A stretch of DNA of 64,000 bases, from positions 1 through 64,000 of the forward strand of contig JANQRE010000046.1 in assembly GCA_028284705.1 (NCBI GenBank), in the 5' to 3' direction. This DNA is from Paracoccaceae bacterium (GTDB lineage Bacteria > Pseudomonadota > Alphaproteobacteria > Rhodobacterales > Rhodobacteraceae). The notes beneath the pieces are model-generated. The model searched no databases. It had not been told where the DNA came from and worked only from the letters and a program-made list of their open reading frames with translations. Positions within the stretch are counted from its first letter, which is position 1. Each line of letters begins with the position of its first letter. Shown one piece after another: positions 9,247 to 17,869 of this stretch. The position numbers were made by a program, and so were the translations under genes.

Positions 9247-9743
9247 TGCAGCCAGAGGGACATAACCTGGCAGAGCTGAATGTCGGCAGGCTCGTGGCGC
9301 CCTTGCACGATCCGCGTGTGCGGGAGTTCATGGAAGCTCTCGACTTCGTGAATGGTCTGGGAAAGCGGATGCCGGGATTTGTCTGGATGATGGAGGGCTC
9401 CGGTCGGCCCGGAACAGGCAATACTGAGACAAATATCGGTGGCGATCCGCAGTTCATTCCCAATCTGACCGTCTGGGAAGACGTTGAAAGCCTTGAGAAA
9501 TTCGTCTGGGGCACCGTGCATAAGCAGTTCTATGAGCGCCGTGCGGAATGGTTTGAAATTCTCGGGCAGCAGCACTTCGTGATGTGGTGGGTGCCAAAAG
9601 GTCATGTGCCGACGCTGGAAGAGGCCTTGCAACGTCTCGAAATGAGACGTGAGCGCGGCGATAGTGAAGATGCGTTCGGGTGGGATTATCTTGAGCAGGC
9701 AAAACTGCACAAGACCCATGGATGTCGCGAGGACGCCGCATGA
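9246..9743 (+). CDS. DUF3291 domain protein
   Basis: 165 residues. The sequence HNLAELNVGRLVAPLHDPRV, a central NLTVWEDVESLEKFVWGTVH and the late HFVMWWVPKGHVPTLEEAL are characteristic of the DUF3291 family, a dimeric alpha-beta barrel fold like antibiotic-biosynthesis monooxygenases. Whether this family is enzymatic is unclear. It carries no signal peptide and is probably cytoplasmic, in contrast to the lipoproteins on its left. The ATG at 9246 shares its A with the preceding TGA, and its own TGA overlaps the next ATG. Confidence 0.85.
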   Translation: MQPEGHNLAELNVGRLVAPLHDPRVREFMEALDFVNGLGKRMPGFVWMMEGSGRPGTGNTETNIGGDPQFIPNLTVWEDVESLEKFVWGTVHKQFYERRAEWFEILGQQHFVMWWVPKGHVPTLEEALQRLEMRRERGDSEDAFGWDYLEQAKLHKTHGCREDAA

Positions 9744-10147
9744 CCCGAACTGTACTGATGATCACTGCCTTCCTGTTGGTTGCTCCCGTCGGAGCAGACG
9801 CCAAGGTGGCCTTGAAAGATGACCCGACGATTGAGAACGGCCTGACCTTGTTCGCCGTTGGAGATCGGCTTGACGAAACCTGCCCGGAAATCAAAGTCCG
9901 AGAGCTGAAGACGAAAGCCTACGCGTTGAGCCTCTTCAACCATGCGAGGGGCCTCGGCTACTCGACTGCTGAAATCGACGCCTATCTCGACAGCGAGCCG
10001 GACAAGACCCGCATCAAAGCGCACGCGGCGAATTATCTGAAATCCAAAGGCGCAAATTTGAACAATACGGCTTCGATCTGCGAAGTCGGACGAAAGGAAG
10101 TGGCAGACCAGACCTCGGTCGGCCGGTACCTGAGAGTGAGCAACTAA
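9740..10147 (+). CDS. DUF5333 family secreted protein
   Basis: 135 residues from the ATG at 9740, in an ATGA overlap with the DUF3291 gene. A signal peptide ends near VGADA. The mature protein has the pattern I associate with DUF5333: ENGLTLFAVGDRLDETCPEIKV at the start (split here as ENGL, then DETCPEI), LGYSTAEIDAYLDS in the middle and ASICEVGRKEV near the end. Its two Cys may form a disulphide. Rhodobacteraceae nuo operons commonly carry such a gene; the function is unknown. Confidence 0.8.
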   Translation: MTRTVLMITAFLLVAPVGADAKVALKDDPTIENGLTLFAVGDRLDETCPEIKVRELKTKAYALSLFNHARGLGYSTAEIDAYLDSEPDKTRIKAHAANYLKSKGANLNNTASICEVGRKEVADQTSVGRYLRVSN

Positions 10148-10243
10148 CCCCGCGGAATGCCGCGAGCGCGCTCTTTCTCAGGATGACATGACAGGTCGGT
10201 TGGGCGGAGGCCCTTCAGGCCAGAAACTGAGAAAGGGACGCGC
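10148..10243 (+). promoter_or_regulatory. nuoG leader with hairpins that can cover its ribosome-binding site
   Basis: This 96-base gap stands out in an operon of overlapping genes. CGCGG 10151-10155 pairs with CCGCG 10160-10164 (loop AATG). CTTTCTCAG 10173-10181 is the exact reverse complement of CTGAGAAAG 10227-10235, and the right arm covers part of the nuoG ribosome-binding site GAAAGGGA (10231-10238). Translation control of nuoG is therefore possible. A protein-binding site or mRNA-processing site would also fit. Confidence 0.5.
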
Positions 10244-12259
10244 ATGTCTGACCTGCGCAAGATCGTCATTGATGGGGCCGAGATCGAGGTCGATCCGGCC
10301 CTGACCCTCATCCAGGCCTGTGAACAAGCTGGCATTGAGGTACCGCGCTTTTGCTATCATGAACGGCTGACCATCGCCGGCAATTGCCGGATGTGTCTGG
10401 TCGAGGTCGTGGGCGGACCTCCGAAACCCGCGGCCTCCTGCGCGATGCAGGTGAAGGACCTTCGCCCCGGACCGGAGGGCCAGCCTCCCGTCATCAAAAC
10501 CAATTCGCCGATGGTGAAGAAGGCGCGCGAAGGGGTGATGGAGTTTCTCCTGATCAATCACCCGCTGGATTGCCCGATCTGCGACCAAGGTGGCGAATGT
10601 GATTTGCAAGACCAGGCAATGGCTTACGGGGTGGACTTCAGCCGGTTCCGGGAACCGAAACGCGCCGTCGAAGACCTCGATCTGGGGCCACTGGTCGAGA
10701 CCCATATGACCCGCTGCATCTCCTGCACCCGCTGCGTGCGGTTCACGACCGAGGTCGCCGGCATCACGCAGATGGGTCAGACGGGCCGCGGCGAAGATGC
10801 GGAGATCACCTCCTATCTCGGCCAGACGCTCGACAGCAATATGCAGGGCAACATCATTGATCTTTGCCCGGTAGGGGCTTTGGTGTCGAAGCCCTATGCC
10901 TTCACTGCGCGGCCTTGGGAACTGACCAAGATCGAGAGCATTGACGTGATGGACGCGCTTGGCTCGAACATTCGTGTGGACACGAAGGGCCGCGAAGTGA
11001 TGCGCTTCCTGCCGCGCAACCATGACGGCGTGAATGAGGAATGGATTTCCGACAAGACACGCTTCGTCTGGGACGGTCTGCGGCGTCAGCGTTTGGACCG
11101 GCCTTACATCCGCGAAAACGGCAAACTACGCGCCGCCGAGTGGGGCGAGGCGTTGTCTGCGGCCGCGGAAGGTCTGCGTGGCAAGAATGCGGTTGGGCTT
11201 GTGGGCGATCTGGCCCCGGTCGAGGCGGCCTATTCGCTGAAAACCATGATCGAAGGTCTCGGTGGCGTCGTGGAATGCCGCACGGATGGGGCAAAACTAC
11301 CCTCCGGCAATCGCGCGGCCTATGTCGGGAATGCCAAGATCGAGGACATCGACACGGCCAAGATGATCCTTTTGATCGGGACCAATCCGGAGGTTGAAGC
11401 TCCGGTGCTAAACGCCCGTATTCGCAAGGCTTATCTGGCTGGCGCGACCGTTGGTGTGATCGGGCCTAAGCTTGATTTGAGCTACGACTACACGCATCTC
11501 GGCACGGATCGCGAGGCGCTTTCTAAGGTCGCTGATATGGATCACTCCGACAAGCACGGGGTTCCTGGCGTGATGATCGTCGGCCAGGGCGCGCTGCAAG
11601 GCGAGGATGGCGAAGCCGTGCTGGCGACAGCACAAGCGATGGCCGTGGCCGGACAGTCGAAATTCATGGTCCTGCACACTGCCGCCGGTCGCGTCGGCGC
11701 GATGGATGCAGGGGCCACGAACCCCGACGGAATGAACGCTGTGAGTGGGGCGGAGGTGATCTACAATCTCGGCGCGGACGAGATCGACATCTCCGACGGA
11801 CCGTTTGTGATCTACCAGGGCTCGCATGGTGATCGCGGGGCGCACCGGGCGGATGTGATCTTGCCCGCAGCGGCCTATACCGAGGAGCAGGGGCTCTTCG
11901 TCAACACCGAAGGCCGTCCGCAACTGGCGCTGCGCGCCGGGTTCCCGCCGGGTGAGGCGAAAGAGAATTGGGCGATCTTACGGGCACTTTCCGCTCAGCT
12001 CGGCGAGGCGCTGCCCTGGGACAGTCTCGCGGGACTGCGGGCCAAGCTCGTGGACGAGGTTCAGCACTTGAGCCAGATCGATGAAGTGCCTGAAAACGAA
12101 GGGGAAACGTTGAAGCCGGGTAAGCTTGGTAACGGCGATTTCACGCTGCCGATTGAGGATCACTACCTGACCAACCCCATCGCCCGCGCCTCGGAACTGA
12201 TGGCCGAACTCAGCGCCAATGCGAAAGCGCGCAAATCTGCGCCGATGGCCGCGGAGTAG
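10244..12259 (+). CDS. nuoG: NADH-quinone oxidoreductase subunit G (75 kDa subunit)
   Basis: Largest peripheral subunit, holding several Fe-S clusters between NuoF and NuoI. The 671-residue protein starts with a plant-ferredoxin-type domain ([15 protein letters not shown] and a later SCAM Cys, N1b). The His/Cys cluster N5 motif [18 protein letters not shown] follows, then CISCTRCVR and a distant CPVGAL Cys for N4. The molybdopterin-oxidoreductase-like C-terminal half is short, and I see no extra Cys motif for cluster N7, so it resembles the mitochondrial form. ATG at 10244 with GAAAGGGA upstream, inside a possible hairpin. Confidence 0.97.
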   Translation: MSDLRKIVIDGAEIEVDPALTLIQACEQAGIEVPRFCYHERLTIAGNCRMCLVEVVGGPPKPAASCAMQVKDLRPGPEGQPPVIKTNSPMVKKAREGVMEFLLINHPLDCPICDQGGECDLQDQAMAYGVDFSRFREPKRAVEDLDLGPLVETHMTRCISCTRCVRFTTEVAGITQMGQTGRGEDAEITSYLGQTLDSNMQGNIIDLCPVGALVSKPYAFTARPWELTKIESIDVMDALGSNIRVDTKGREVMRFLPRNHDGVNEEWISDKTRFVWDGLRRQRLDRPYIRENGKLRAAEWGEALSAAAEGLRGKNAVGLVGDLAPVEAAYSLKTMIEGLGGVVECRTDGAKLPSGNRAAYVGNAKIEDIDTAKMILLIGTNPEVEAPVLNARIRKAYLAGATVGVIGPKLDLSYDYTHLGTDREALSKVADMDHSDKHGVPGVMIVGQGALQGEDGEAVLATAQAMAVAGQSKFMVLHTAAGRVGAMDAGATNPDGMNAVSGAEVIYNLGADEIDISDGPFVIYQGSHGDRGAHRADVILPAAAYTEEQGLFVNTEGRPQLALRAGFPPGEAKENWAILRALSAQLGEALPWDSLAGLRAKLVDEVQHLSQIDEVPENEGETLKPGKLGNGDFTLPIEDHYLTNPIARASELMAELSANAKARKSAPMAAE

Positions 12260-12270
12260 GACTGCGAGAC

Positions 12271-12672
12271 GTGGCCGGGACACCACATATCGCAGTGGCG
12301 GGCGTCGCGCTGGCGGGTCTTGTTGCCTGCACGACAGAGGTCGACCCGACACGGGATTATTTCCAGCCGGAATATCTTGGTGTGGAGACGCGCAAGCTCG
12401 ACAGCGATCTGGTGTCTTTCCTCGTCCGCATGCGGGGCGCGCGCACCAATGCAGACGTGGCCGATTATGGTAAATGCGCTGCGGCGCAATACGCGCTGAT
12501 CCGGGGCTTCGGGTTCGCGCGACATGTCCGCACAAGCGTGCAGGAAGAGGCTGGTATATGGGCGGCGGATGCGGTTTACACCGTCTCGGCGGCTCTACCG
12601 CAAGGGTTACAAACGATAGATGCCGAGGTGGTCGTGGCGGACTGCCAGGAAAATGGAATACCAACCGTCTGA
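12271..12672 (+). CDS. Small putative lipoprotein between nuoG and nuoH
   Basis: 133 residues beginning with GTG at 12271, eleven bases after nuoG. The signal peptide ends in LVAC with Cys20. The mature domain contains YGKCAAAQYALIRGFGFARH and a final VVVADCQENG. The two Cys and the mixed helical/beta appearance recall the lipoprotein at 8911. No stronger start codon is present in frame, and GACTGCGAGA is a poor ribosome-binding site. Function unknown. Confidence 0.65.
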   Translation: MAGTPHIAVAGVALAGLVACTTEVDPTRDYFQPEYLGVETRKLDSDLVSFLVRMRGARTNADVADYGKCAAAQYALIRGFGFARHVRTSVQEEAGIWAADAVYTVSAALPQGLQTIDAEVVVADCQENGIPTV

Positions 12673-12705
12673 CGGCGGGAGGGAAGTCCGGGAGAGACGA
12701 GAGAC

Positions 12706-13746
12706 ATGGCTGAATTTCTGACAACGGGACCGGGGATCGCGCTGATCATCGTGGCGCAATGCCTCGCGGTGATCGCGTTCGTGATGATCTCGCTGTTGTT
12801 CCTCGTCTATGGCGACCGGAAAATCTGGGCCGCCGTGCAGATGCGCCGGGGCCCGAATGTGGTCGGCGTTTGGGGCCTTTTGCAAACCGTTGCGGACGCG
12901 CTGAAATATGTGGTGAAAGAGATCGTCATCCCGGCGGGGGCCGACAAGACGGTGTTCATGCTCGCGCCCCTTATTTCCTTCGTCCTCGCGATGATCGCAT
13001 GGGCCGTGATCCCGTTCTGGGACACCTGGGTTTTGGCCGATCTGAACGTCGCGATCCTCTATGTCTTCGCCATCGGTTCTTTGGAGGTCTATGGCGTGAT
13101 CATGGGGGGATGGGCGTCGAACTCGAAATATCCATTTCTTGGCTCGCTTCGCTCCGCCGCGCAGATGATCTCCTACGAGGTTTCTATCGGCTTCATCATC
13201 ATCGGGGTGGTGCTCTCCACCGGCTCGCTGAATTTCGGTGACATCGTTGATGCGCAGGACGGGAACTACGGCTTTTTCTCGTGGTACTGGCTGCCGCATC
13301 TGCCGATGGTCGTACTGTTCTTCGTGTCCGCCTTGGCTGAAACCAACCGCCCACCATTCGACCTGCCGGAGGCGGAATCGGAGCTCGTGGCGGGCTATCA
13401 GGTGGAATACTCCTCAACGCCATTCCTGCTCTTCATGGCCGGCGAATATATCGCCATCTTCCTGATGTGCGCACTCATCACGCTCTTGTTCTTCGGCGGC
13501 TGGCTGTCGCCGATCCCGTGGCTGATCCCCGACAGCCCGCTCTGGATGGTTGCGAAGATGGCGTTCTTCTTCTTCCTCTTCGCCATGGTGAAGGCCATCG
13601 TGCCGCGTTACCGCTATGACCAGCTGATGCGTCTGGGCTGGAAAGTCTTCCTGCCGATGTCGCTCGCCTGGGTCGTAATCGTCGCCTTCTTCGCACAATA
13701 CGAACTCTTTGGCGGCGCCTATGCGCGCTGGGCAATAGGGGGCTGA
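12706..13746 (+). CDS. nuoH: NADH-quinone oxidoreductase subunit H
   Basis: Membrane subunit at the foot of the peripheral arm; it forms the ubiquinone entry channel with NuoB and NuoD. 346 residues with about eight transmembrane segments. Family signatures are [19 protein letters not shown] near residues 36-55 and the acidic loop [20 protein letters not shown], which lines the quinone channel. GGGAGAGACGAGAGAC precedes the ATG at a normal distance. A methyltransferase-like gene is inserted between it and nuoI. Confidence 0.97.
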   Translation: MAEFLTTGPGIALIIVAQCLAVIAFVMISLLFLVYGDRKIWAAVQMRRGPNVVGVWGLLQTVADALKYVVKEIVIPAGADKTVFMLAPLISFVLAMIAWAVIPFWDTWVLADLNVAILYVFAIGSLEVYGVIMGGWASNSKYPFLGSLRSAAQMISYEVSIGFIIIGVVLSTGSLNFGDIVDAQDGNYGFFSWYWLPHLPMVVLFFVSALAETNRPPFDLPEAESELVAGYQVEYSSTPFLLFMAGEYIAIFLMCALITLLFFGGWLSPIPWLIPDSPLWMVAKMAFFFFLFAMVKAIVPRYRYDQLMRLGWKVFLPMSLAWVVIVAFFAQYELFGGAYARWAIGG

Positions 13747-13748
13747 TC

Positions 13749-14477
13749 TTGGGCGTCGACTGCACCCTTTTCACACAGCTCGCAGAGCTCAGGACCCGGT
13801 GGAGGCCGGAGGGGCGCAGTCTGATGCTCGGGCGTCAGACCCTCAAGATCGAACCCCGTTTTGCGAAACGCTACGAGGCTGCATTGAAACGTGGCGGTCT
13901 GGAGGGGCGCAGGTTTGATTACCTGCAAGACGACGGCTATTCCGAAAACATGTTCGAGAAATTCGGCTTCGGCCAGATCGAGACCATGGATTACGCGTCC
14001 TATGAAGGCCCGTCGATTGAGCAGGATCTGAATAAGCCGGTGCCGACGAAACTGCACAAGAAGTTCGGCTTCATCTTCGATGGCGGCACCATCGAGCATG
14101 TCTTCAACGTGCCGCAAGCGCTTGAAAACGTGTTTAATATGCTGAAACCCGGCGGACGGTTTGTCTCCGCCAATGGGATGAATGGCTGGGTCGGGCACGG
14201 GATGTATCAGTTCAACCCAGAATTGGTTTGGACCTTCTGGAAACGCAAATGCCAGTGCATCGTGCATCGCTGCCTGGGCATCCATAAAATCCCGGGCCAT
14301 GCAAAAATCCTGTCCTTCCCCGATGCGGCCAAAACCGGTCAGCGTCTGCGGCTGAAAGGCAAAATCCCAGAAGGCCGTGTGTATCTGTATTATGAAGTTG
14401 AGAGAACCGCTGCGCCGATGCTTGAGACCTCGGCGCTGCAAAGTGACTACCAAACCCGTTGGGCCGCAAGCGCCTGA
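13749..14477 (+). CDS. Methyltransferase-like protein inserted between nuoH and nuoI
   Basis: 242 residues, starting with TTG two bases after the nuoH stop. The central stretch FIFDGGTIEHVFN, NVFNMLKPGGRFV and NGWVGHGMYQFNPELVW resembles the C-terminal half of class I SAM-dependent methyltransferases (post-motif and motif VI region). The usual glycine-rich motif I (E/DxGxGxG) is not obvious: the N-terminal third is RRFDYLQDDGYSENMFEKFG. It may be a divergent or non-catalytic member. A Cys-rich patch KRKCQCIVHRCLG follows. The target is unknown; complex I methylation is speculation. Confidence 0.65.
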   Translation: MGVDCTLFTQLAELRTRWRPEGRSLMLGRQTLKIEPRFAKRYEAALKRGGLEGRRFDYLQDDGYSENMFEKFGFGQIETMDYASYEGPSIEQDLNKPVPTKLHKKFGFIFDGGTIEHVFNVPQALENVFNMLKPGGRFVSANGMNGWVGHGMYQFNPELVWTFWKRKCQCIVHRCLGIHKIPGHAKILSFPDAAKTGQRLRLKGKIPEGRVYLYYEVERTAAPMLETSALQSDYQTRWAASA

Positions 14478-14498
14478 CAACAGGAGAGACGAGACGAC

Positions 14499-14990
14499 AT
14501 GAGCTTTGATATCGCACGTGCCACCAAGTATTTCCTGCTGGTGGATTTCCTCAAAGGTTTTGGTCTGGGCATGAAGTATTTCTTCGCCCCCAAGGCCACC
14601 GTGAACTATCCGCATGAGAAAGGGCCGCTGAGCCCGCGCTTCCGTGGCGAACACGCCCTGCGTCGCTATCCCAATGGCGAGGAGCGCTGCATTGCCTGCA
14701 AGCTGTGTGAGGCCATCTGCCCCGCCCAGGCCATCACCATCGATGCCGAACCGCGCGAGGACGGCTCCCGCCGCACCACGCGCTATGACATCGACATGAC
14801 GAAATGCATCTATTGCGGCTTCTGTCAGGAGGCCTGCCCGGTGGATGCCATCGTCGAGGGCCCGAATTTCGAATTCGCGACCGAGACCCGTGAAGAGCTT
14901 TACTACGACAAGGCCAAGCTTCTGGAAAACGGCGAACGCTGGGAAGCCGAGATCGCCCGCAACCTTGAAATGGACGCGCCTTACAGATGA
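14499..14990 (+). CDS. nuoI: NADH-quinone oxidoreductase subunit I (8Fe ferredoxin-like)
   Basis: Carries the two 4Fe-4S clusters N6a and N6b that link NuoG to NuoB. 163 residues. The two ligand motifs are plain: [12 protein letters not shown] and [12 protein letters not shown]. The amphipathic N-terminus ([19 protein letters not shown]) attaches it to the membrane arm. AGGAGAG upstream is a good ribosome-binding site. The TGA overlaps the next ATG. Confidence 0.97.
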   Translation: MSFDIARATKYFLLVDFLKGFGLGMKYFFAPKATVNYPHEKGPLSPRFRGEHALRRYPNGEERCIACKLCEAICPAQAITIDAEPREDGSRRTTRYDIDMTKCIYCGFCQEACPVDAIVEGPNFEFATETREELYYDKAKLLENGERWEAEIARNLEMDAPYR

Positions 14991-15391
14991 CCGACGCCAA
15001 AAACCCTTTCGAGCAGATGATGGAAATGGGCCAGGCCTGGGCGAAAGCCGTGTCGCCGGGGCTCGAAAACTTCACGCCCAAAGGGTTCGAGAAAATGTTC
15101 CCCACCATGCCGGCCGAGATGATGGAGCAGTTCATGGGCAAGACGTTCAATCCGGGCGGATTGGACGCCAAGACACGTCTGTTGTTGACGCTGACGGGCC
15201 TCACGATACAAGGCGCGCAGGCCGAGGCGCAAATCCGGTTGACCGTCCGCCATCTGGTGGAAGCAGGCGCCACACAACAAGAAATTGCCGAAACCATCGC
15301 GCAAGCCGCGATTTTCGGTGGGGTTCCGGCGATGACGAAAGCCATGGAACTTGCGACGTCCGTTTTGGACGAAGAGGAAGGGGACAGCTGA
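14987..15391 (+). CDS. Carboxymuconolactone decarboxylase (CMD)-like protein without cysteines
   Basis: 134 residues in an ATGA overlap with nuoI and a TGATG overlap with nuoJ. The helical core [24 protein letters not shown]-like [18 protein letters not shown] and [10 protein letters not shown] follow the CMD fold as seen in AhpD-like and gamma-CMD proteins. There is no Cys anywhere, so the CxxC peroxidase centre of AhpD is absent and a thiol reductase role is excluded. An N-terminal acidic/Met-rich segment of about 50 residues precedes the core. Role within the nuo operon unknown. Confidence 0.8.
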   Translation: MTDAKNPFEQMMEMGQAWAKAVSPGLENFTPKGFEKMFPTMPAEMMEQFMGKTFNPGGLDAKTRLLLTLTGLTIQGAQAEAQIRLTVRHLVEAGATQQEIAETIAQAAIFGGVPAMTKAMELATSVLDEEEGDS

Positions 15392-16005
15392 TGGGCGTTG
15401 CCGATTTCGCTTTCTATCTATTCGCCATCGTTACGGTGGCCTCGGGCTTCATGGTGGTGGTCTCGAAAAACCCCGTGCATTCGGTGCTCTGGCTGATCGC
15501 AGCCTTCCTGAGTTCCGCGGGCCTTTTCGTGCTTCTGGGCGCGGAGTTTGTCGCGATGCTTCTGGTCATCGTCTATGTGGGCGCGGTCGCGGTGCTGTTC
15601 CTCTTCGTCGTGATGATGCTCGATGTGGATTTTGCCGAATTGCGCGGAGAACTGGCGAAATTCGTCCCGCTGGCGGGGCTGATCGGCGTTATTTTACTGG
15701 TGGAACTGGCGCTGGTCTTCGGCGTCTGGACGGCCTCGGAAAGCGCCATGGACCTGCGGGATGCTGTGGCGCCTGCCGTTTCGGAAGCGCATAACACCCG
15801 TGCTTTGGGTCAACTCATCTACACCAAATATATCTACCTCTTTCAGGCTGCCGGTCTGATCCTGTTGGTCGCAATGATCGGGGCCATCGTGCTGACGCTG
15901 CGCCACCGCGTGGACATCAAGCGTCAGGACGTGGTCGCCCAGATGATGCGGGACCCGGCGAAGGCGATGGAGTTGAAGGACGTCAAACCGGGTCAGGGGC
16001 TTTGA
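15391..16005 (+). CDS. nuoJ: NADH-quinone oxidoreductase subunit J
   Basis: Membrane-arm subunit with five transmembrane helices. ATG at 15391 overlaps the preceding TGA and gives 204 residues, normal for NuoJ. The conserved helix 3 region [20 protein letters not shown], which contains the pi-bulge segment, is clear. The frame is open far upstream into nuoI, but that extension is hydrophilic, out of family, and lies in the shadow of another gene. The C-terminal tail is polar. Confidence 0.96.
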   Translation: MGVADFAFYLFAIVTVASGFMVVVSKNPVHSVLWLIAAFLSSAGLFVLLGAEFVAMLLVIVYVGAVAVLFLFVVMMLDVDFAELRGELAKFVPLAGLIGVILLVELALVFGVWTASESAMDLRDAVAPAVSEAHNTRALGQLIYTKYIYLFQAAGLILLVAMIGAIVLTLRHRVDIKRQDVVAQMMRDPAKAMELKDVKPGQGL

Positions 16006-16009
16006 GCGG

Positions 16010-16456
16010 GTGAAAGCGACGACGGCATATTTGGCCAGTCTGATGGCAGCAACATCCGCCTCGCAAGCGGAGGAGTTCGTGCCTCCCTGCGGCAACGGGT
16101 TTGTTGATGAGCGTTTCATTTATTTCATCGAAAAGCTGCCAAACGGGTTCGTTTCGGAGCACAGCACGGATGATATTCCCGTCTGGAACAGGATCGACCT
16201 TGTGCACTGCGAAAGCGGAAAGACCATGCGCGCGGATTTCCGTGCCGTCGGCGAGCATGATCCAAGACCGGTCGATGATCACTTCGAAAGCCGCATGAAG
16301 AGTCCGGTGGGAATTACCCAAGAGCGCCTGGCACGGGAGCTGAAAGAAAAAGGTGCAAGAACGCAAATTTTCGTAAACCGTGCCGAGAGCTGTGCCTGTC
16401 GGTTGCACTATCCCCAATCCCGCGGCGCCAAGTCTGCGTTCGAGGCCGAATTCTGA
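16010..16456 (+). CDS. Secreted Cys-x-Cys protein, first of three tandem paralogues
   Basis: 148 residues from a GTG at 16010, five bases behind nuoJ. A signal peptide ends around SASQA. The mature part opens with VPPCGNG, has a central HCESGKTM, and ends with the family signature AESCACRLHYPQSRGAKSAF. The signature recurs in the next two genes, and PPC recurs in the second. Four Cys, two of them in CAC, suggest disulphides or metal binding in the periplasm. No known family comes to mind. Cotranscribed between nuoJ and nuoK. Confidence 0.7.
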   Translation: MKATTAYLASLMAATSASQAEEFVPPCGNGFVDERFIYFIEKLPNGFVSEHSTDDIPVWNRIDLVHCESGKTMRADFRAVGEHDPRPVDDHFESRMKSPVGITQERLARELKEKGARTQIFVNRAESCACRLHYPQSRGAKSAFEAEF

Positions 16457-16920
16457 TGATGCAGGTCCGTCATATCGCATTGGGGATCGCTCTGGCGGGT
16501 CCGGCGAGCGCGCTGACCCCGCTGCCACCGCCCTGCGCCTACGGCGAAGACCAGGTGGACGGGCGGCAGATCACCTATACCACCCGCGAAGCCAATCAAT
16601 TCGTGACTTACGAGGCCTATACAAAGCGCCAACAGGTGCTGCTCTATCTTGAACATTGTCCCTCGGGCAAAATCCTGCGCAGCAAATCGGCCCCCGATAG
16701 CGTTCAGCCCGACAGCCCGCGCAGCCCAAGTTCCGTGCTCGACACCGTCGAGGCGGTTTTGACTTCGGACCAACCCTACACAATGGGCGATATTCAGCGC
16801 GTTTTGAAAGAGCAGGGCGTGGCCACGCGCCGCTTCACCTCGAAGGCCGAAAGCTGCGCCTGCCAGCACTACTTCCCCGATGCGCGGGGCAGCAAAGCCC
16901 CTTACGAGATGGGCCAATGA
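16456..16920 (+). CDS. Secreted Cys-x-Cys protein, second of three tandem paralogues
   Basis: 154 residues. The ATG at 16456 shares its A with the previous TGA (TGATG); a second ATG follows at once. The signal peptide ends near PASA. The mature protein has LPPPCAYG, EHCPSGKIL, and the C-terminal KAESCACQHYFPDARGSKAP, all matching the first paralogue. A helical VLKEQG segment precedes the Cys motif in the same place as LKEKG there. Function unknown; export and disulphide or metal binding are inferred. Confidence 0.72.
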   Translation: MMQVRHIALGIALAGPASALTPLPPPCAYGEDQVDGRQITYTTREANQFVTYEAYTKRQQVLLYLEHCPSGKILRSKSAPDSVQPDSPRSPSSVLDTVEAVLTSDQPYTMGDIQRVLKEQGVATRRFTSKAESCACQHYFPDARGSKAPYEMGQ

Positions 16921-17390
16921 TGCGTTTGCCTCATATCGCATTAGGGCTTGTGGGCATCTGCGCAGCCAGTATGGCGACAGGCCATACCCTCGCCGAATGC
17001 GAGCGCATCACGCATATCTCGCATGGCGGGGTGATGGGGCACCGCGATCTGGGCGAGAACAAAGTCGGGTGGCTGGAATGGTGGAGCCAGGAGGGGGTCT
17101 ACAAAACTCTCTGGATCGCGGAATGCGATACCGGTCGGACGCTCTCGATCCGCACGCATGAGGAGCGGATCAAGGATCGCCACATCCACGACCGGACTGA
17201 GAAAGCGGTTGGGATTGTCGAGCGCCAGGCCGCCTCTGGCCCGTTCTTCACGCTGGAGCGCACCGCCGAGGCCTTGAAGAAAGCGGGCCGTGACATCGAG
17301 ATTGCCGCGAGCGGTGCCGAATTCTGCGCCTGCCACGCCGTCTATCCGGACCTGCGCGGCGACAAGACCCAATATGGAGGCCAGTCATGA
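16917..17390 (+). CDS. Secreted Cys-x-Cys protein, third of three tandem paralogues
   Basis: 157 residues, ATG overlapping the preceding TGA. The N-terminus [10 protein letters not shown] is nearly the same as MMQVRHIALG of the second paralogue, which supports a recent duplication. Mature features are an early Cys in [17 protein letters not shown], and the signature [19 protein letters not shown]. It diverges most in the middle, where it is His- and Arg-rich (KDRHIHDR). Its TGA overlaps the ATG of a 57-residue ORF. Function unknown. Confidence 0.72.
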   Translation: MMRLPHIALGLVGICAASMATGHTLAECERITHISHGGVMGHRDLGENKVGWLEWWSQEGVYKTLWIAECDTGRTLSIRTHEERIKDRHIHDRTEKAVGIVERQAASGPFFTLERTAEALKKAGRDIEIAASGAEFCACHAVYPDLRGDKTQYGGQS

Positions 17391-17560
17391 CCTCCACACG
17401 CACCAAACGCATCGTCATCGCCACCATGCTCGCCTGTCTGATCCTGCCGGTGATCATCTTCGGCACCTCCCCGGTGGACGCGGTGCATGGGCTAAGCGGG
17501 CCGCTGAACTATTCGCCGAACGGCGCAATTACAAAACCGAACGAGGGCATTTTCCAATGA
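17387..17560 (+). CDS. 57-residue membrane or secreted peptide just before nuoK
   Basis: ATG at 17387 overlaps the third Cys-x-Cys gene, and the TGA at 17558-17560 overlaps the nuoK ATG, so both ends are tied into the operon. A basic N-terminus (MTSTRTKR) is followed by one hydrophobic segment (about 9-25) and a polar, Pro/Gly/Asn-rich tail. It could be a signal-anchored peptide facing the periplasm. AATATGGAGG upstream gives a good ribosome-binding site. No family recognised. Confidence 0.6.
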   Translation: MTSTRTKRIVIATMLACLILPVIIFGTSPVDAVHGLSGPLNYSPNGAITKPNEGIFQ

Positions 17561-17862
17561 TCGGTCTGGAACACTATCTCACTGTCGCGGCGGCCTTGTT
17601 CGTCATTGGCATCTTCGGCATCTTCGTGAACCGGAAGAATGTCATCATCATCCTGATGTCGATCGAACTGATGCTGCTGGCTGTGAATATCAACCTGGTG
17701 GCCTTCTCCTCCTTCCTCGGCGATCTCGTGGGCCAGGTGTTCACGCTGTTCGTTCTGACCGTCGCCGCCGCCGAGGCCGCCATCGGGCTGGCCATCCTCG
17801 TCTGTTTCTTCCGCAACCGCGGCACCATCGCCGTGGAAGACGTCAATGTCATGAAGGGCTAA
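17557..17862 (+). CDS. nuoK: NADH-quinone oxidoreductase subunit K
   Basis: Small membrane-arm subunit of 101 residues, exactly the common length, with three transmembrane helices. The conserved Glu of helix 2 is in [17 protein letters not shown]. Another conserved acidic residue lies in helix 3 ([13 protein letters not shown]). Both belong to the proton-transfer path between NuoH and NuoN. ATG at 17557 overlaps the preceding TGA. The frame is open upstream but unrelated in sequence. Confidence 0.96.
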   Translation: MIGLEHYLTVAAALFVIGIFGIFVNRKNVIIILMSIELMLLAVNINLVAFSSFLGDLVGQVFTLFVLTVAAAEAAIGLAILVCFFRNRGTIAVEDVNVMKG

Positions 17863-17869
17863 GAATTTC

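Noticed and set aside
14845-15390. N-terminal extension of nuoJ through the CMD-like gene
   Set aside because: The frame is open but basic and low in hydrophobicity, and the ATG at 15391 matches the NuoJ N-terminus and overlaps the previous stop.
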